A DNA stretch of 64,000 nt. It comes from Chitinophagaceae bacterium LGM1. GTDB lineage: Bacteria; Bacteroidota; Bacteroidia; Chitinophagales; Chitinophagaceae. Of this stretch, positions 28,772 through 38,115 are shown one piece after another. How positions within the stretch are numbered: position 1 is the stretch's first letter; each line of letters begins with the position of its first letter. Position numbers and translations under genes: made by a program. The DNA lies in contig CP075895.1 in the NCBI GenBank assembly GCA_018604165.1, forward strand, positions 868,001 to 932,000, given 5' to 3'. The notes beneath the pieces were generated by a model. It was not told where the DNA came from. It worked only from the letters and a program-made list of their open reading frames with translations, and did no database searches.

Positions 28772-30754
28772 TTATACTGTTTCTGTTGCGGGTGCTATAA
28801 CGGGTGCGGGTGCTTCTTCCTCGCTGTTATCGGGGAAGGGGCGGGGGCCTATCAGGCGTACCAGGTCGTCTTTATACAGCACTTCTTTTTTCAGCAGTTC
28901 TTCGGCTATGGTTTTTACGGCTTCTATCTTATCTACCAGCAGGGCTTTGGTGCGTACATACACCGTATCTACCAGTTTGCGTACTTCTTCGTCTATCAGC
29001 TTGCCTGTTTCTTCGCTGTATGGTTTAGAGAAGTTGTTTTCGCTCTGCGGGTCGTAGAAAGATATGTTACCTATCTTATCGTTCATACCATATACGCTCA
29101 CCATAGCATACGCCATGCGGGTTACTTTCTGCAAGTCGCTCAGTGCGCCCGTACTTATTTTACCAAATACTATTTCTTCTACCGCGCGTCCGCCGAGGCT
29201 CATACACATATCATCGGCCAGGTGGTCGGTGTTTTGTATGTACATTTCTTTGGGCAAGTATTGCGCGTAGCCCAGTGCTGCTACACCACGTGGTACAATT
29301 GTAACTTTTACCAACGGGTGTGCGTGTTCTAAAAACCATCCGCTAACGGCGTGGCCTGCTTCGTGGTAGGCTATCACTTTCTTTTCTTCCGGAGATATGA
29401 TTTTGTTCTTCTTCTCCAAGCCACCAATCACACGGTCTATAGCATCGTTAAAGTCGCTCAGTTCCACCTCGCTCTTGCCTTTGCGCGCAGCTATCAGGGC
29501 AGCCTCGTTGCATATATTGGCTATGTCTGCACCTGCAAAGCCGGGGGTTTGCACCGCCAGTTTGTGTATATCAAGGTCTTTCGAGCGCTTGATGGGCATC
29601 AGGTGTACTTCAAATATTTTTTCGCGTCCTTTTACATCGGGTATGTCAATAGATATCTGCCTGTCGAAGCGGCCGGGGCGCAGCAGGGCGGTATCGAGTA
29701 CATCGGGGCGGTTGGTAGCCGCCAGTATGATGATGCCACTATCGCCACCAAAACCATCCATCTCTACCAGCAGTTGATTCAGCGTGTTCTCGCGTTCATC
29801 GTTGCTCATCACCATGTTTTTACCACGGGCACGGCCTATGGCATCTATCTCGTCTATAAACACAATACAAGGTGCTTTTTCGCGGGCTTGCTTAAAGAGG
29901 TCGCGTACACGGCTGGCACCTACACCTACAAACAGCTCTACGAAGTCTGAACCAGACATAGAGAAAAAAGGTACTTGCGCCTCTCCCGCCATGGCTTTTG
30001 CCAGCAGGGTTTTACCTGTGCCGGGAGGGCCTACCAGCAATGCGCCTTTGGGTATCTTACCACCGAGTGCGGTATATTTTTTGGGGTTCTTGAGGAAGTC
30101 CACAATTTCCATCACCTCTACTTTCGCTTCATCAAGTCCGGCAACGTCATTAAATGTTATGTTGACACGTGTGCCTTTTTCAAACAGTTGCGCTTTCGAT
30201 TTGCCGATGTTGAAAATACCACCTGTGCCACCGCCACCACCTGCACCACCACTCATTTTGCGCATGATGAGGAACCATACGGCTATCATCAGCAAAGCGG
30301 GGATGAGGAAACCTGAAATTTCGCGTAGGAAACTTACACGGTCTTCGTACTTAACACGTACGCGCTGTTCTTGTGGTACGTTGGCTTGTGCTTCTCTCAG
30401 GTTGTTTTCAAACTGCTCTACACTACCGATGGTGAAACGTACTTTGGGTTCTTTGCTACGGCTGGCGAAGGGCGATTTTTTATTGGGGGTAGCGTTGGTT
30501 TGCTTGGTGTAAACTTCTGCTTCGCTTTTGTTTACAATCACTACTTCTTCTACAATGCCTTTGTCAAGATAGTCGCGTTTGAAATCCTGAAAACCAATGG
30601 CTTGTGTGCCGGTTGACAGGTTGCTGCCGAATATCTGTAAACCCAGCAGTATCACCACCATGATGCCATACACCCAGTATATATTAAACCTCGGGCCTTT
30701 TCTCGGTGCCTTTCCATCGCCGCCCGGTATCGGTTTTTTATTATTCTCTTCCAT
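28772..30754 (-). CDS. ftsH: ATP-dependent zinc metalloprotease FtsH
   Basis: This 660-residue membrane AAA+ protease degrades misfolded membrane proteins and short-lived regulators. It has two membrane helices ([21 protein letters not shown] and [19 protein letters not shown]) around a periplasmic domain. The AAA domain has Walker A GPPGTGKT, Walker B FIDEID and second-region [10 protein letters not shown], and the peptidase has the zinc motif HEAGH. A Gly-rich linker (GGAGGGGGTGG) follows TM2. I chose the ATG at 30754 (MEENNKK). The longer frame would overlap rsfS. It lies 46 bases after rsfS on the same strand. Confidence 0.96.
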   Translation of the reverse strand: MEENNKKPIPGGDGKAPRKGPRFNIYWVYGIMVVILLGLQIFGSNLSTGTQAIGFQDFKRDYLDKGIVEEVVIVNKSEAEVYTKQTNATPNKKSPFASRSKEPKVRFTIGSVEQFENNLREAQANVPQEQRVRVKYEDRVSFLREISGFLIPALLMIAVWFLIMRKMSGGAGGGGGTGGIFNIGKSKAQLFEKGTRVNITFNDVAGLDEAKVEVMEIVDFLKNPKKYTALGGKIPKGALLVGPPGTGKTLLAKAMAGEAQVPFFSMSGSDFVELFVGVGASRVRDLFKQAREKAPCIVFIDEIDAIGRARGKNMVMSNDERENTLNQLLVEMDGFGGDSGIIILAATNRPDVLDTALLRPGRFDRQISIDIPDVKGREKIFEVHLMPIKRSKDLDIHKLAVQTPGFAGADIANICNEAALIAARKGKSEVELSDFNDAIDRVIGGLEKKNKIISPEEKKVIAYHEAGHAVSGWFLEHAHPLVKVTIVPRGVAALGYAQYLPKEMYIQNTDHLADDMCMSLGGRAVEEIVFGKISTGALSDLQKVTRMAYAMVSVYGMNDKIGNISFYDPQSENNFSKPYSEETGKLIDEEVRKLVDTVYVRTKALLVDKIEAVKTIAEELLKKEVLYKDDLVRLIGPRPFPDNSEEEAPAPVIAPATETV

Positions 30755-30800
30755 TGTTCTTTTTAAAAATCTTAGGTAATCTCTGTTATTAAACGTTTTA

Positions 30801-31199
30801 TCAGCTATTATGTTCTTGTTGTTCGGCATCTGCCCATAAGCCCTCGAGGTCGTAAAACTTGCGGTAGTCTTTCTGAAAGACGTGCACTACGATGTTTACA
30901 TAGTCCACCAACGTCCACAAATCGCTCTTTTCTATATGGTACGGGCGTTCTTCACACTCCTTGCCAACTATATCATCAATAGAGTTAGCAATGGCATTTA
31001 TTTGTATGTTAGATTGCGCCTCGCAGAGGATAAAGAAATCGGCAACAGCCTCGTCAATCTTCCTCAAATCGAGCGATACGATGTTTTCACCCTTTTTTTC
31101 CTGTATGGCTTTAATGACAGCTTTGAAGAGTTTGCTGTTTTTTGTAAGGCGAGTAGTGGATTTTTTCCTGCCCTGCAGCGCGTTAATGATTTTATCCAA
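30801..31199 (-). CDS. rsfS: Ribosome silencing factor RsfS
   Basis: This 132-residue member of the RsfS/Iojap family binds ribosomal protein L14 and blocks subunit joining when nutrients are short. Motifs seen are IVSLDLRKIDEAVADFFILCEAQS, the NSIDDIV helix and the WTLVDYVNIVVHVFQKDYRKFYDLEGLW ending, all characteristic. It is the first gene of an rsfS-ftsH operon, divergent from birA. Confidence 0.94.
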   Translation of the reverse strand: MDKIINALQGRKKSTTRLTKNSKLFKAVIKAIQEKKGENIVSLDLRKIDEAVADFFILCEAQSNIQINAIANSIDDIVGKECEERPYHIEKSDLWTLVDYVNIVVHVFQKDYRKFYDLEGLWADAEQQEHNS

Positions 31200-31212
31200 A
31201 TTGCTAAAAGTC

Positions 31213-31250
31213 TATTTTTGTTGGCAATATCCGTAATTCATTCAAAATTA
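31213..31250. promoter_or_regulatory. Divergent -7 elements for birA (+) and rsfS-ftsH (-)
   Basis: TATTTTTG (31213-31220) on the plus strand and TAATTTTG (complement of 31243-31250) on the minus strand both fit TAnnTTTG. The two promoters would cross, and the birA transcript would start inside the rsfS upstream region. Confidence 0.4.
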
Positions 31251-31260
31251 AATAATCTTT

Positions 31261-32013
31261 TTGGCACTCAGCTTACAAACCGCACAGGATGCCCCGATCA
31301 TAGAACTTGATACCATTGACAGTACCAATAACTATGCCATGCGGCTGATAGATGCCGATACGGCACAGCCAGGGCTGACAATCACCGCCCGCGAGCAGAC
31401 GCAAGGCAAGGGGCAGCGGGGCAGGGTATGGCAATCTAACCCGGGCGAGAGTCTGTCGATGAGCATTATTGCCGAGCCGATACATGGCTTGGAGCGTCAA
31501 TTCCTGTTTAACGTAGCGGCTACGCTGGGGATAGCTGAGGTTTTGCAAAAATTGTGTGAAAACTGCGATATACGCATCAAGTGGCCTAACGATATAATTG
31601 TTAATGACAAAAAGGCAGGGGGTGTATTGATAGAAAACGTGATACGTGGCAGCCGATGGGCATATAGCATCATAGGTTTGGGGCTGAACGTGTTGCAAAA
31701 CGATATGCCTGCCGAACTGCCCTACGCAACATCGCTGAAGATGGCAAGCGGCAGGGGGTATGATGTAAAAGTGGTGCTGGATATGATTAGAAAACAGGTG
31801 CTGCACAACGTCTATAATGCCGATGACGGGGCTATGATGCAGCTATATAACCAGTATTTGTATCGCAAAGGACAAATGCAGCGATTTGAAGAAGAGGGCA
31901 TAATGTGGGAAGCATTGATAAACGGGGTAACGGCAGACGGGCAATTAGTGGTTCAGCGCACGGATGGCAGTATGCAACGCTATACACACGGTGTGGTAAA
32001 CTGGCAATGGTAA
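31261..32013 (+). CDS. birA: Biotin--[acetyl-CoA-carboxylase] ligase
   Basis: This 250-residue ligase attaches biotin to carboxylase carrier domains through biotinyl-AMP. Motifs: DSTNNYA at the substrate entrance, GKGQRGRVW as the adenylate-binding loop, KWPNDI, and GLGLNV. The short C-terminal domain ends GVVNWQW. There is no N-terminal winged helix, so this is the monofunctional form without repressor activity. The only possible start close to the conserved region is TTG at 31261, because an in-frame stop lies 12 bases upstream. Confidence 0.92.
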   Translation: MALSLQTAQDAPIIELDTIDSTNNYAMRLIDADTAQPGLTITAREQTQGKGQRGRVWQSNPGESLSMSIIAEPIHGLERQFLFNVAATLGIAEVLQKLCENCDIRIKWPNDIIVNDKKAGGVLIENVIRGSRWAYSIIGLGLNVLQNDMPAELPYATSLKMASGRGYDVKVVLDMIRKQVLHNVYNADDGAMMQLYNQYLYRKGQMQRFEEEGIMWEALINGVTADGQLVVQRTDGSMQRYTHGVVNWQW

Positions 32014-32050
32014 TAGACCGAAAAGGATTAGTTTTATCATAAGAAAACGG

Positions 32051-33904
32051 ATGAACGCACCACAACAACAAAAATTAACAGGTGTATGGCAGATGGCTAT
32101 GCTGATAGCTGCTGTGGTGTTGGCGTACATCAATATACCAAACGCGGGCTTCATCAGTTGGGATGATGCGGATTATGTAACCAATAACCCCGACATACAC
32201 AGCTTTGCTAATATCGGCAAATGGTTTTCGTCATTTTATATAGGTAACTATCACCCGCTTACAATGGCATCGTATGCCATTGACTATATGATAGGCGGCA
32301 ATGCACCCATGCAATACCATATTACAAATCTCATATTACATGGTGGTACTACAATGTTGATCTATGTGTTTGTAAATAATATACAAGGCAATAAACGGGT
32401 AGCGTTTTTTGTGGCATTGTTGTTTGCGATACATCCTGTGCAGACAGAGAGTGTATCGTGGGTAGCGGAGCGTAAAAATGTACTATCAGGCTTCTTTTTC
32501 GTGTGGGCGATGCTCGTATATACCCGTTATGCGGGCGAGGAAAAAAAACTCACCATGCTGTGGGTGGTGTTGCTGGGTATAGCTGCCATGCTATCAAAAG
32601 CTACGGCAGTGGCATTGCCGTTGTCGCTATTGGCGATAGATATATGGTTGCACCGCCCGCTGAAGCAAGTGAAAGTATGGGTAGAAAAGTTGCCTTTGTT
32701 ATTAATAGCATTGGCGGTAGGTATTGTAGCCATCAAAGCGCAGGCAGCAGGTGAGTTTCTGAATGAACATCCAACAAACAGTTTTATAGAAACGATTGCT
32801 TTTGCAGGCTATGCCTATGTGCAATACATCTTGCAACTATTAGTACCCGCAAAGCTATCGGTACTGTACCCATACCCCACACTATCTGCATTGCAGTGGA
32901 TATATACATTGATAGCAGCAGGTATCATAATATTGGCAGTAGTGGCGTACAGGAAACAGTGGTATGTATTATGCGGGGGTATTGTATTCTATACGGTGAA
33001 CATAGTATTGGTATTGCAGTTTGTGCAGTTTGGCGAGGTGTTGCGTGCCGACAGGTATTTGTACATAGCCTGCATAGGCGTATGGGTGCCTGTGGTGCAA
33101 TATGTGTTCGACTGGCTGGGGCTGAAACTGAAAGAGATAACACCGATTGTGGTGTTGACGGTGGTGTCACTCATCTTTATTGTACTGACGTATCAGCGCA
33201 ATGATATTTGGCAATCTGAAAAACAATTCTGGCAGGCTATAACGGTTACATTCCCCAACTCTGCCATAGCACAAAGCAGCCTTGGTGGTGTGTATATGAA
33301 AGAGGGCAACTACACCACCGCACAACCTTATATAGACGAAGCTGTGCGCCTTGATGCCAACAATTACAAAGCATGGTATAACAAAGGCGTACTGCACCTA
33401 CGCAAAGGTGAGCTACAAGAAGCTGCAACAGCATTGGATAAGAGTATAGCCATTAATGAATACCCCAAAGCATTGTTTTCTCGCGCATTGCTGCATCAGC
33501 AGGCAGGGCATCCGTTGCAAGCATTGGAAGATGTAGAAAAAGTATTAGCGGCAGAGCCGAATAATGCAAGGGCGCATTTTATAAAAGGCAACTGTCTTGT
33601 GCAAAACGGCAATTACGAAACAGCTATTGCCAGCTACAACAAAGCCATAGCATACGGCGATGGCGACCCGCTGTTTTACCTGAAACGTGGCGAAGCGCAC
33701 ACACAAACAAGGGCATACGAAGCAGCGATACATGACTTCAGCCTGGTGATAGAAAAGAAAGCAGATAACGGTGAAGCATGGTACTGGCGGGGTATGGCAA
33801 AACAATTAGCAGGGCAGATGCCTTGCCACGACCTTAATAAAGCACGTAACCTTGGTTATAAAGATGCCGAACAAGCATTGGTGAAATTTTGTAATAGTTA
33901 TTGA
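32051..33904 (+). CDS. GT-C-like membrane protein with C-terminal TPR repeats
   Basis: This 617-residue protein has about ten transmembrane helices in its first 390 residues and then five tetratricopeptide repeats. The N-terminal loop has the acidic pair SWDDADYV, and the next loops have YHPLTMASYAIDY, HPVQTESVSWVAERKNVL and GEVLRADRYLYIA. This is the arrangement of TMTC/ArnT-like glycosyltransferases that use polyprenyl-phosphate sugars. The acceptor is unknown. It begins 38 bases after birA, and its TGA stop overlaps the ATG of the carotenoid gene that follows. Confidence 0.8.
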   Translation: MNAPQQQKLTGVWQMAMLIAAVVLAYINIPNAGFISWDDADYVTNNPDIHSFANIGKWFSSFYIGNYHPLTMASYAIDYMIGGNAPMQYHITNLILHGGTTMLIYVFVNNIQGNKRVAFFVALLFAIHPVQTESVSWVAERKNVLSGFFFVWAMLVYTRYAGEEKKLTMLWVVLLGIAAMLSKATAVALPLSLLAIDIWLHRPLKQVKVWVEKLPLLLIALAVGIVAIKAQAAGEFLNEHPTNSFIETIAFAGYAYVQYILQLLVPAKLSVLYPYPTLSALQWIYTLIAAGIIILAVVAYRKQWYVLCGGIVFYTVNIVLVLQFVQFGEVLRADRYLYIACIGVWVPVVQYVFDWLGLKLKEITPIVVLTVVSLIFIVLTYQRNDIWQSEKQFWQAITVTFPNSAIAQSSLGGVYMKEGNYTTAQPYIDEAVRLDANNYKAWYNKGVLHLRKGELQEAATALDKSIAINEYPKALFSRALLHQQAGHPLQALEDVEKVLAAEPNNARAHFIKGNCLVQNGNYETAIASYNKAIAYGDGDPLFYLKRGEAHTQTRAYEAAIHDFSLVIEKKADNGEAWYWRGMAKQLAGQMPCHDLNKARNLGYKDAEQALVKFCNSY

Positions 33905-34533
33905 TGGACAAGTTTACAAAAACACCGATACTGATAACCATTGCCGTTATTTTCCACCTGATAGGGTTTGTGGGGATAGGCGTGTTGCATAATGGATTAG
34001 TAAGCAGCCTGACACCGTTTCACTTGTTGCTGATGTTTGGTTTGTTGTTGCTTTCTTACAAGGATGATTTCAAAGCATTTATTGGGTGGGCAGGCATTGC
34101 CTATCTGGTGGGTTTTACGGCTGAGGCTACAGGGGTGCATACAGGTTTGTTGTTCGGGGAATATAGTTATGGCAACGCGCTTGGCTTTAAACTGGCAGAA
34201 GTACCGCCCCTTATAGGCATTAACTGGATATTAGTGATGGCAGGTGCGTTTGTTATAGCCAGCAAGGTATATACAGACCCATTGAAAAACAGTTTGTTAG
34301 CCGCTACCATAGCCACTGCTTACGATTGGGTGCTGGAGCCAGTGGCCATAAAATTGGGTTACTGGCAGTGGGAAGGCGGGTATATACCTGCGTACAACTA
34401 TGTCTGCTGGTTTGGCGTTAGCTTTTTGATAGCACGACATGCCAACAGGCTTAAATTACCTGCGAACAAATTCAGCTTTTGGTTGTTTGTTATACAATTG
34501 CTCTTCTTTATTCTATTGAGAATTGTATTATGA
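33904..34533 (+). CDS. CruF-like carotenoid biosynthesis membrane protein
   Basis: This protein of about 209 residues has six or seven hydrophobic helices. Family signatures include GFTAEATGVHTGLLFGEYSYG, PPLIGINWILV and YDWVLEPVAIKLGYWQW, seen in the CruF / carotenoid 1',2'-hydratase family of Bacteroidota. CruF adds water to the psi end of monocyclic carotenoids. It is followed at once by crtZ (ATGA-type overlap) and then by a lycopene cyclase, which supports the assignment. The ATG at 33904 overlaps the stop of the TPR gene. Confidence 0.85.
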   Translation: MDKFTKTPILITIAVIFHLIGFVGIGVLHNGLVSSLTPFHLLLMFGLLLLSYKDDFKAFIGWAGIAYLVGFTAEATGVHTGLLFGEYSYGNALGFKLAEVPPLIGINWILVMAGAFVIASKVYTDPLKNSLLAATIATAYDWVLEPVAIKLGYWQWEGGYIPAYNYVCWFGVSFLIARHANRLKLPANKFSFWLFVIQLLFFILLRIVL

Positions 34534-35066
34534 TGTGGGTTGTTTACATATTGATAGCGGCTGCTACATTCCTGTTTATGGAATTTGTAGCATGGTTTAC
34601 CCATAAGTATGTGATGCACGGTGTTTTGTGGTTTTTGCATGAAGACCACCACGACGGGGGCTATCACCCATTCCAGAAAAACGACGCTTTCTTCCTGATT
34701 TTTGCCATACCCTGCTGGTTGAGTACCATGTTCGGGCTGATGTACGAAATGTATTGGTTAGTGTCTATAGGTGCAGGCATTTTCCTGTATGGGTGGTGTT
34801 ATTTCCTGGTGCACGATGTTGTAATCCATCAACGGTTTAAATGGTTTACCCGCAGCAATAATCACTATATAAAAGTGATACGCTGGGCGCATAAAATGCA
34901 CCATAAGCACCGCAACAAATTTGGTGGAGAATCGTTTGGCTTGCTGATAGTGCCCATTAAGTATTGGGACAAAGTGAAGCAGGATGAACGCGACTCATAC
35001 AAAGCTAAAATCACTATATTCGAGGATGAGCGAAGAACAATTCAACACAGAAATACTATCAATTAA
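34530..35066 (+). CDS. crtZ: Beta-carotene hydroxylase CrtZ
   Basis: This 178-residue fatty-acid-hydroxylase-type diiron enzyme puts 3-hydroxyls on beta-ionone rings. Its histidine clusters are complete: HKYVMHG, HEDHH, and HxxxHH in AHKMHHKHRNK, plus HDVVIHQRF. Four membrane helices are visible. The start overlaps the stop of the upstream CruF-like gene by four bases. Its C-terminal 40 bases overlap the next small ORF. Confidence 0.94.
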   Translation: MMWVVYILIAAATFLFMEFVAWFTHKYVMHGVLWFLHEDHHDGGYHPFQKNDAFFLIFAIPCWLSTMFGLMYEMYWLVSIGAGIFLYGWCYFLVHDVVIHQRFKWFTRSNNHYIKVIRWAHKMHHKHRNKFGGESFGLLIVPIKYWDKVKQDERDSYKAKITIFEDERRTIQHRNTIN

Positions 35067-35295
35067 AAGTGATGTAGTTGATTTATTTGCAACAACTAAT
35101 GAATTGTTTTACGAAATTCTATTAAAAAAACTATCATCAATTACATTTCAAAATGCTGGTAGTAAAGTTGAGCAGCTTTTTCAGTTCGTAAGAGATAGTA
35201 TTCCTAATTTCGAGGATGAAAGGTTTCTTTATAAAAGGCTATATAATCTATTCGAGCCTTTTCTGCAACAACAAAGACTAGGTAATAGAATGTAA
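35026..35295 (+). CDS. Small hypothetical protein within the carotenoid cluster
   Basis: This 89-residue soluble, mostly helical protein (MSEEQFNTEILSIKSDVV start) has no known motif. It starts inside the end of crtZ and ends 55 bases before the lycopene cyclase. Its AT-rich codon use is unlike the neighbouring enzymes, so it may be a late insertion or a fast-evolving gene. It could also be a non-coding reading frame. Confidence 0.5.
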   Translation: MSEEQFNTEILSIKSDVVDLFATTNELFYEILLKKLSSITFQNAGSKVEQLFQFVRDSIPNFEDERFLYKRLYNLFEPFLQQQRLGNRM

Positions 35296-35350
35296 GCTAA
35301 TCTTGAAAATTCAAAACTGAGAGTTGCATAGTGTATATTTATGCTGTCTA

Positions 35351-36049
35351 ATGAATCCCCATTATACTTATCTGCTGATAGACGTACTGACGGTTTTGTT
35401 TCCGTTTATATTGAGCTTCGATAAAAAAGTAGCTTTCTATAAACAATGGAAAAACTTGTGGGTAGGCTTGCTGCTCACAGGGGCTTTCTTTATAGCATGG
35501 GATATGTGGTTTACCGCTATGGGTGTATGGAGCTTTAACGATGCCTATATAACGGGTGCGAAGCTGTCAGGCTTGCCGTTGGAAGAGTGGGCATTTTTTT
35601 TAGTAGTGCCGTATAGCTGCGTGTTTATTTACGAATGTTTGTTGTGTTATTTTCCTTTTAGGCAAAAGAAAGATTGGGGGTGGAATGTGTTATTGATAAC
35701 AGGCATTGTTGTACTGATAGCAGGATTTATGAACAGCTATCGGGCATATACATTCAGCGCATTCAGCTTGTGCGGGTTTGCATTGATATTGTTGTATATA
35801 TTAAGAGCTAGATTTCCTACGTTTCATGCAGGTGCTTTTGTGCTTTGTTATCTGATTAGTTTATTGCCTTTCTTGATAGTTAATGGTTTCCTTACCGCCT
35901 TACCTGTAGTTATATACAACGATGCCGAAAACTTAGGCATACGTATTTACACCATTCCTTTTGAAGATTGTTTTTACGGTATGCTGCTGATGTTGGGTAA
36001 TGTGTGGGGTATGGAGTGGATGCGCGGCAGACGTGCTAAAACAGCGTAG
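35351..36049 (+). CDS. Lycopene beta-cyclase, fused CrtYc-CrtYd membrane type
   Basis: This 232-residue protein of six or seven helices has two repeats of the lycopene cyclase domain. The first contains the conserved LPLEEWAFF motif and the second contains IPFEDCFYG, each with the essential acidic pair. It closes the psi ends of lycopene or its derivatives to beta rings. It completes a CruF-CrtZ-cyclase cluster and converges with pabA, overlapping its end by 14 bases. The ATG at 35351 was chosen over nine upstream codons. Confidence 0.9.
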   Translation: MNPHYTYLLIDVLTVLFPFILSFDKKVAFYKQWKNLWVGLLLTGAFFIAWDMWFTAMGVWSFNDAYITGAKLSGLPLEEWAFFLVVPYSCVFIYECLLCYFPFRQKKDWGWNVLLITGIVVLIAGFMNSYRAYTFSAFSLCGFALILLYILRARFPTFHAGAFVLCYLISLLPFLIVNGFLTALPVVIYNDAENLGIRIYTIPFEDCFYGMLLMLGNVWGMEWMRGRRAKTA

Positions 36050-36623
36050 CCCAATTCTTCAGTATTTGTAAACCATCTGCAGTACCTACACTTTCCGGAT
36101 GAAACTGTATGCCAATGCAAGGCAGCGTTTCATGTGCCAGTGCCATGATGCAGCCATCATCGTCTGCCACAGCAATGCTTTGTAAACCTGTACCATCTAA
36201 ATGGCTGATGGCGAGTGAGTGGTAGCGCATGACCGTCAAAGGATTGCTGATGCCATGGAATAATGGATGTGATGTATGTGTAACGCTGCTTGTTTTGCCA
36301 TGCATGGGGTAGGGTGCATGTACCAATTGCGCACCGAAGTGCATACCCAATGCCTGATGCCCGAGGCATACACCCAATACAGGAATTTTATCTGCAAAAT
36401 GTGCTACTGCCTGCATAGTAATACCCGCATGGCGTGGCGTTTCCGGCCCAGGAGAAATGATAAGGCGTGTTGGGTTGAGGGCAATCAATTCGTCGAGGGT
36501 TATTGCATCATTGCGGTACACAATACATTCATTACTGACCTGCCTGCCGGACAGGCAGGTCTGCAACAGGTAATGGTGCAGTATATAGGTAAACGAATCG
36601 TAGTTATCTATCAGTACCCACAT
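36036..36623 (-). CDS. pabA: Anthranilate/para-aminobenzoate synthase glutamine amidotransferase subunit
   Basis: This 195-residue class I glutamine amidotransferase supplies ammonia to the chorismate-using partner. It shows DNYDSFTY at the start, the oxyanion loop SPGPETP, the nucleophile Cys in GVCLGHQALG, and the His-Glu of IQFHPESV. Residues around 24-31 (CLSGRQVS) are encoded by a 25-base palindromic repeat inserted in frame between the first helix and second strand. The partner gene is not in the window, so PabA versus TrpG is not settled. The first 20 bases overlap cvpA. Confidence 0.9.
   Translation of the reverse strand: MWVLIDNYDSFTYILHHYLLQTCLSGRQVSNECIVYRNDAITLDELIALNPTRLIISPGPETPRHAGITMQAVAHFADKIPVLGVCLGHQALGMHFGAQLVHAPYPMHGKTSSVTHTSHPLFHGISNPLTVMRYHSLAISHLDGTGLQSIAVADDDGCIMALAHETLPCIGIQFHPESVGTADGLQILKNWATLF
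36537..36561 (-). repeat. Palindromic repeat inserted in pabA
   Basis: There are 10-bp perfect arms (GACCTGCCTG / CAGGCAGGTC) around CCGGA. The core CCTGCCTGCCGGACAGGCAG is a form of a short palindrome that is frequent in Bacteroidota genomes, here within coding sequence and kept in frame. Confidence 0.7.
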
Positions 36624-37149
36624 AGTCGTTTACTTTTTTGAAAAATACTTCGAGGTCGGCAAAGATATTTTTAGCAAATGGCAACAACCCGCCAATATGT
36701 TCAAACACCCAAGGGGCGAGCTTTGCGAAGTAAGGATACGTGATGGATGTGGTAATAGTAGCAGCACTGATAAGCTGCATTTTTTCAGCAATCCAAAGTA
36801 GTGAACTCCATACCATAGCAATCATAAAGCTATATAATAATCCGCCAGCCAGTTTGTTGAGCCAGCCAATCATTACCATATCAAAAGAAGTTTCGATGGC
36901 TTTTGCCAGCAGGCGTACCAACAATACCACGCCGAGGAAGATGGCAATATAACTGACAGGCATTGCCCATGCAGTGGTAACGATGTGCCTGTCGAGCAGG
37001 TAGGTAGCCAGTTTTTCTGACAACTTTAATGATAGGATGATGCCTAATACAATAGATATAACAGCGAACGCGGCTACGATGAGTCCCTTCATGTAGCCGC
37101 GTATAAAAAACAGTATGAGCAATATGATGCCTATTGCGTCGAGTATCAT
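36604..37149 (-). CDS. cvpA: CvpA family membrane protein
   Basis: This 181-residue protein has four membrane helices near the N-terminal two-thirds (ILDAIGIILLILFFIRGYMKG, IVAAFAVISIVLGIILSL, PVSYIAIFLGVVLLVRLLAK, LLYSFMIAMVWSSLLWI), the CvpA pattern. Family members affect colicin V production and envelope or biofilm traits; the mechanism is unclear. It lies between yqeY (one base apart) and pabA (overlap), so the three form an operon. Confidence 0.85.
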   Translation of the reverse strand: MILDAIGIILLILFFIRGYMKGLIVAAFAVISIVLGIILSLKLSEKLATYLLDRHIVTTAWAMPVSYIAIFLGVVLLVRLLAKAIETSFDMVMIGWLNKLAGGLLYSFMIAMVWSSLLWIAEKMQLISAATITTSITYPYFAKLAPWVFEHIGGLLPFAKNIFADLEVFFKKVNDYVGTDR

Positions 37150-37150
37150 A

Positions 37151-37603
37151 TCAGCCTTGTGCCAACAGTTGTTTCACCGTTTCAGAAATCAGCTTGCCAT
37201 CGGCTTTGCCAGCCAGTTGTTTGGTAGCCACGCCCATTACCTTGCCCATATCGGCAGGCGATGTAGCACCTACCTGTGCAATGATTTCTTTAACCACTTT
37301 TTGCAATTCTTCCGCACCCATTTGTGCAGGCAGGAAGCGTTCTATAATGGCCAACTCCTCGCGCTCTTTGGCTGCAAGGTCTTCGCGGTTTTGCTGTACG
37401 AATATATCCAGCGAATCGCGGCGCTGTTTGGCCATTTTTTGCAGCATCTTGGTTTCATCAGCTTCGGTTATTTCCGCACCGCTGCCCGATGTTTTTTCGA
37501 TGAGTATAGCGGCTTTGATGGCGCGCAAAGTGCGCAATGCTGCTTCGTCTTTTGCACGCATGGCACCTTTCATTTCTTCCATTACTTTTTGTTCCAGTGA
37601 CAT
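37151..37603 (-). CDS. GatB/YqeY domain protein
   Basis: This 150-residue protein is made of the YqeY fold: MSLEQKVMEEMKGAMRAKDEAALRTLRAIKAAI, then IVQQNRED-type spacing and the C-terminal FLPAQMGAEELQKVVKEII...MGKVMGVATKQLAGKADGKLISE, which resembles the tail domain of GatB. It is probably RNA-binding in the cytoplasm. It is the first gene of the yqeY-cvpA-pabA group. Confidence 0.92.
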   Translation of the reverse strand: MSLEQKVMEEMKGAMRAKDEAALRTLRAIKAAILIEKTSGSGAEITEADETKMLQKMAKQRRDSLDIFVQQNREDLAAKEREELAIIERFLPAQMGAEELQKVVKEIIAQVGATSPADMGKVMGVATKQLAGKADGKLISETVKQLLAQG

Positions 37604-37674
37604 CTTAGTTATTTGTGATTTAAGATTTGTGATTGGCGATTTGGGATTTAGATATTAGCATTTGGATTTTCCTA
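37604..37674. repeat. GATTTG-rich imperfect repeat between yqeY and gldC
   Basis: The stretch 37615-37665 is built from variants of GATTTGTGATTTGGGATTT. Such short-period degenerate runs are common between genes in this phylum. No promoter is evident in it. Confidence 0.45.
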
Positions 37675-38016
37675 TCATGCATTTTCTTGTTCCAGCGCGT
37701 CACTCGCTTTTTTCAAAAACTCTTTGGCAAAAGTTTTCAGTTCGTTTGCCAACTCCGTGTTTTTTGTAGCGCGTACATAAGTGTCTGCCATACCAAATAG
37801 TGTCTGGTAGAAAAAATCATTCATTTCGTCCACCATCATTTTGCTTGTCCACAAGTCTATGCGCAGGGCAGATTTTTCTTGCCCGTCCCAAAGACCAAGC
37901 AATATGGCTTTAGCCTGTTGCATATCGTCAACACCACCACCGGGTGCATTCCACTCAATAGTTGCAGGCATTTTTTCTTCGTCCAGTTCTACCTGTATGT
38001 TTATGTTCGATTTCAT
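37675..38016 (-). CDS. gldC: Gliding motility protein GldC
   Basis: This 113-residue soluble protein begins MKSNINIQVELDEEKMPATIEWNAP, with IDLWTSKMMVDEMNDFFYQTLFGMADTY in the middle, the recognisable GldC pattern. GldC is associated with gliding and the type IX machinery in Bacteroidota. Its mechanism is not established. It is a single gene with a TACCTTTG -7 element 42 bases upstream. An AAATTCAAAA-type short-period run lies between the two. Confidence 0.88.
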   Translation of the reverse strand: MKSNINIQVELDEEKMPATIEWNAPGGGVDDMQQAKAILLGLWDGQEKSALRIDLWTSKMMVDEMNDFFYQTLFGMADTYVRATKNTELANELKTFAKEFLKKASDALEQENA

Positions 38017-38057
38017 ATTGCAAATTCAAAAGTAAAAATTCAAAATTCAAAGGAATG

Positions 38058-38065
38058 CAAAGGTA
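38058..38065 (-). promoter_or_regulatory. -7 promoter element of gldC
   Basis: TACCTTTG on the minus strand fits TAnnTTTG. No TTG lies at the -33 distance. Confidence 0.4.
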
Positions 38066-38115
38066 CGAAGCTTAATGGTTTTTGTTTAATTTTACATTAA
38101 TCATTCATACATACA

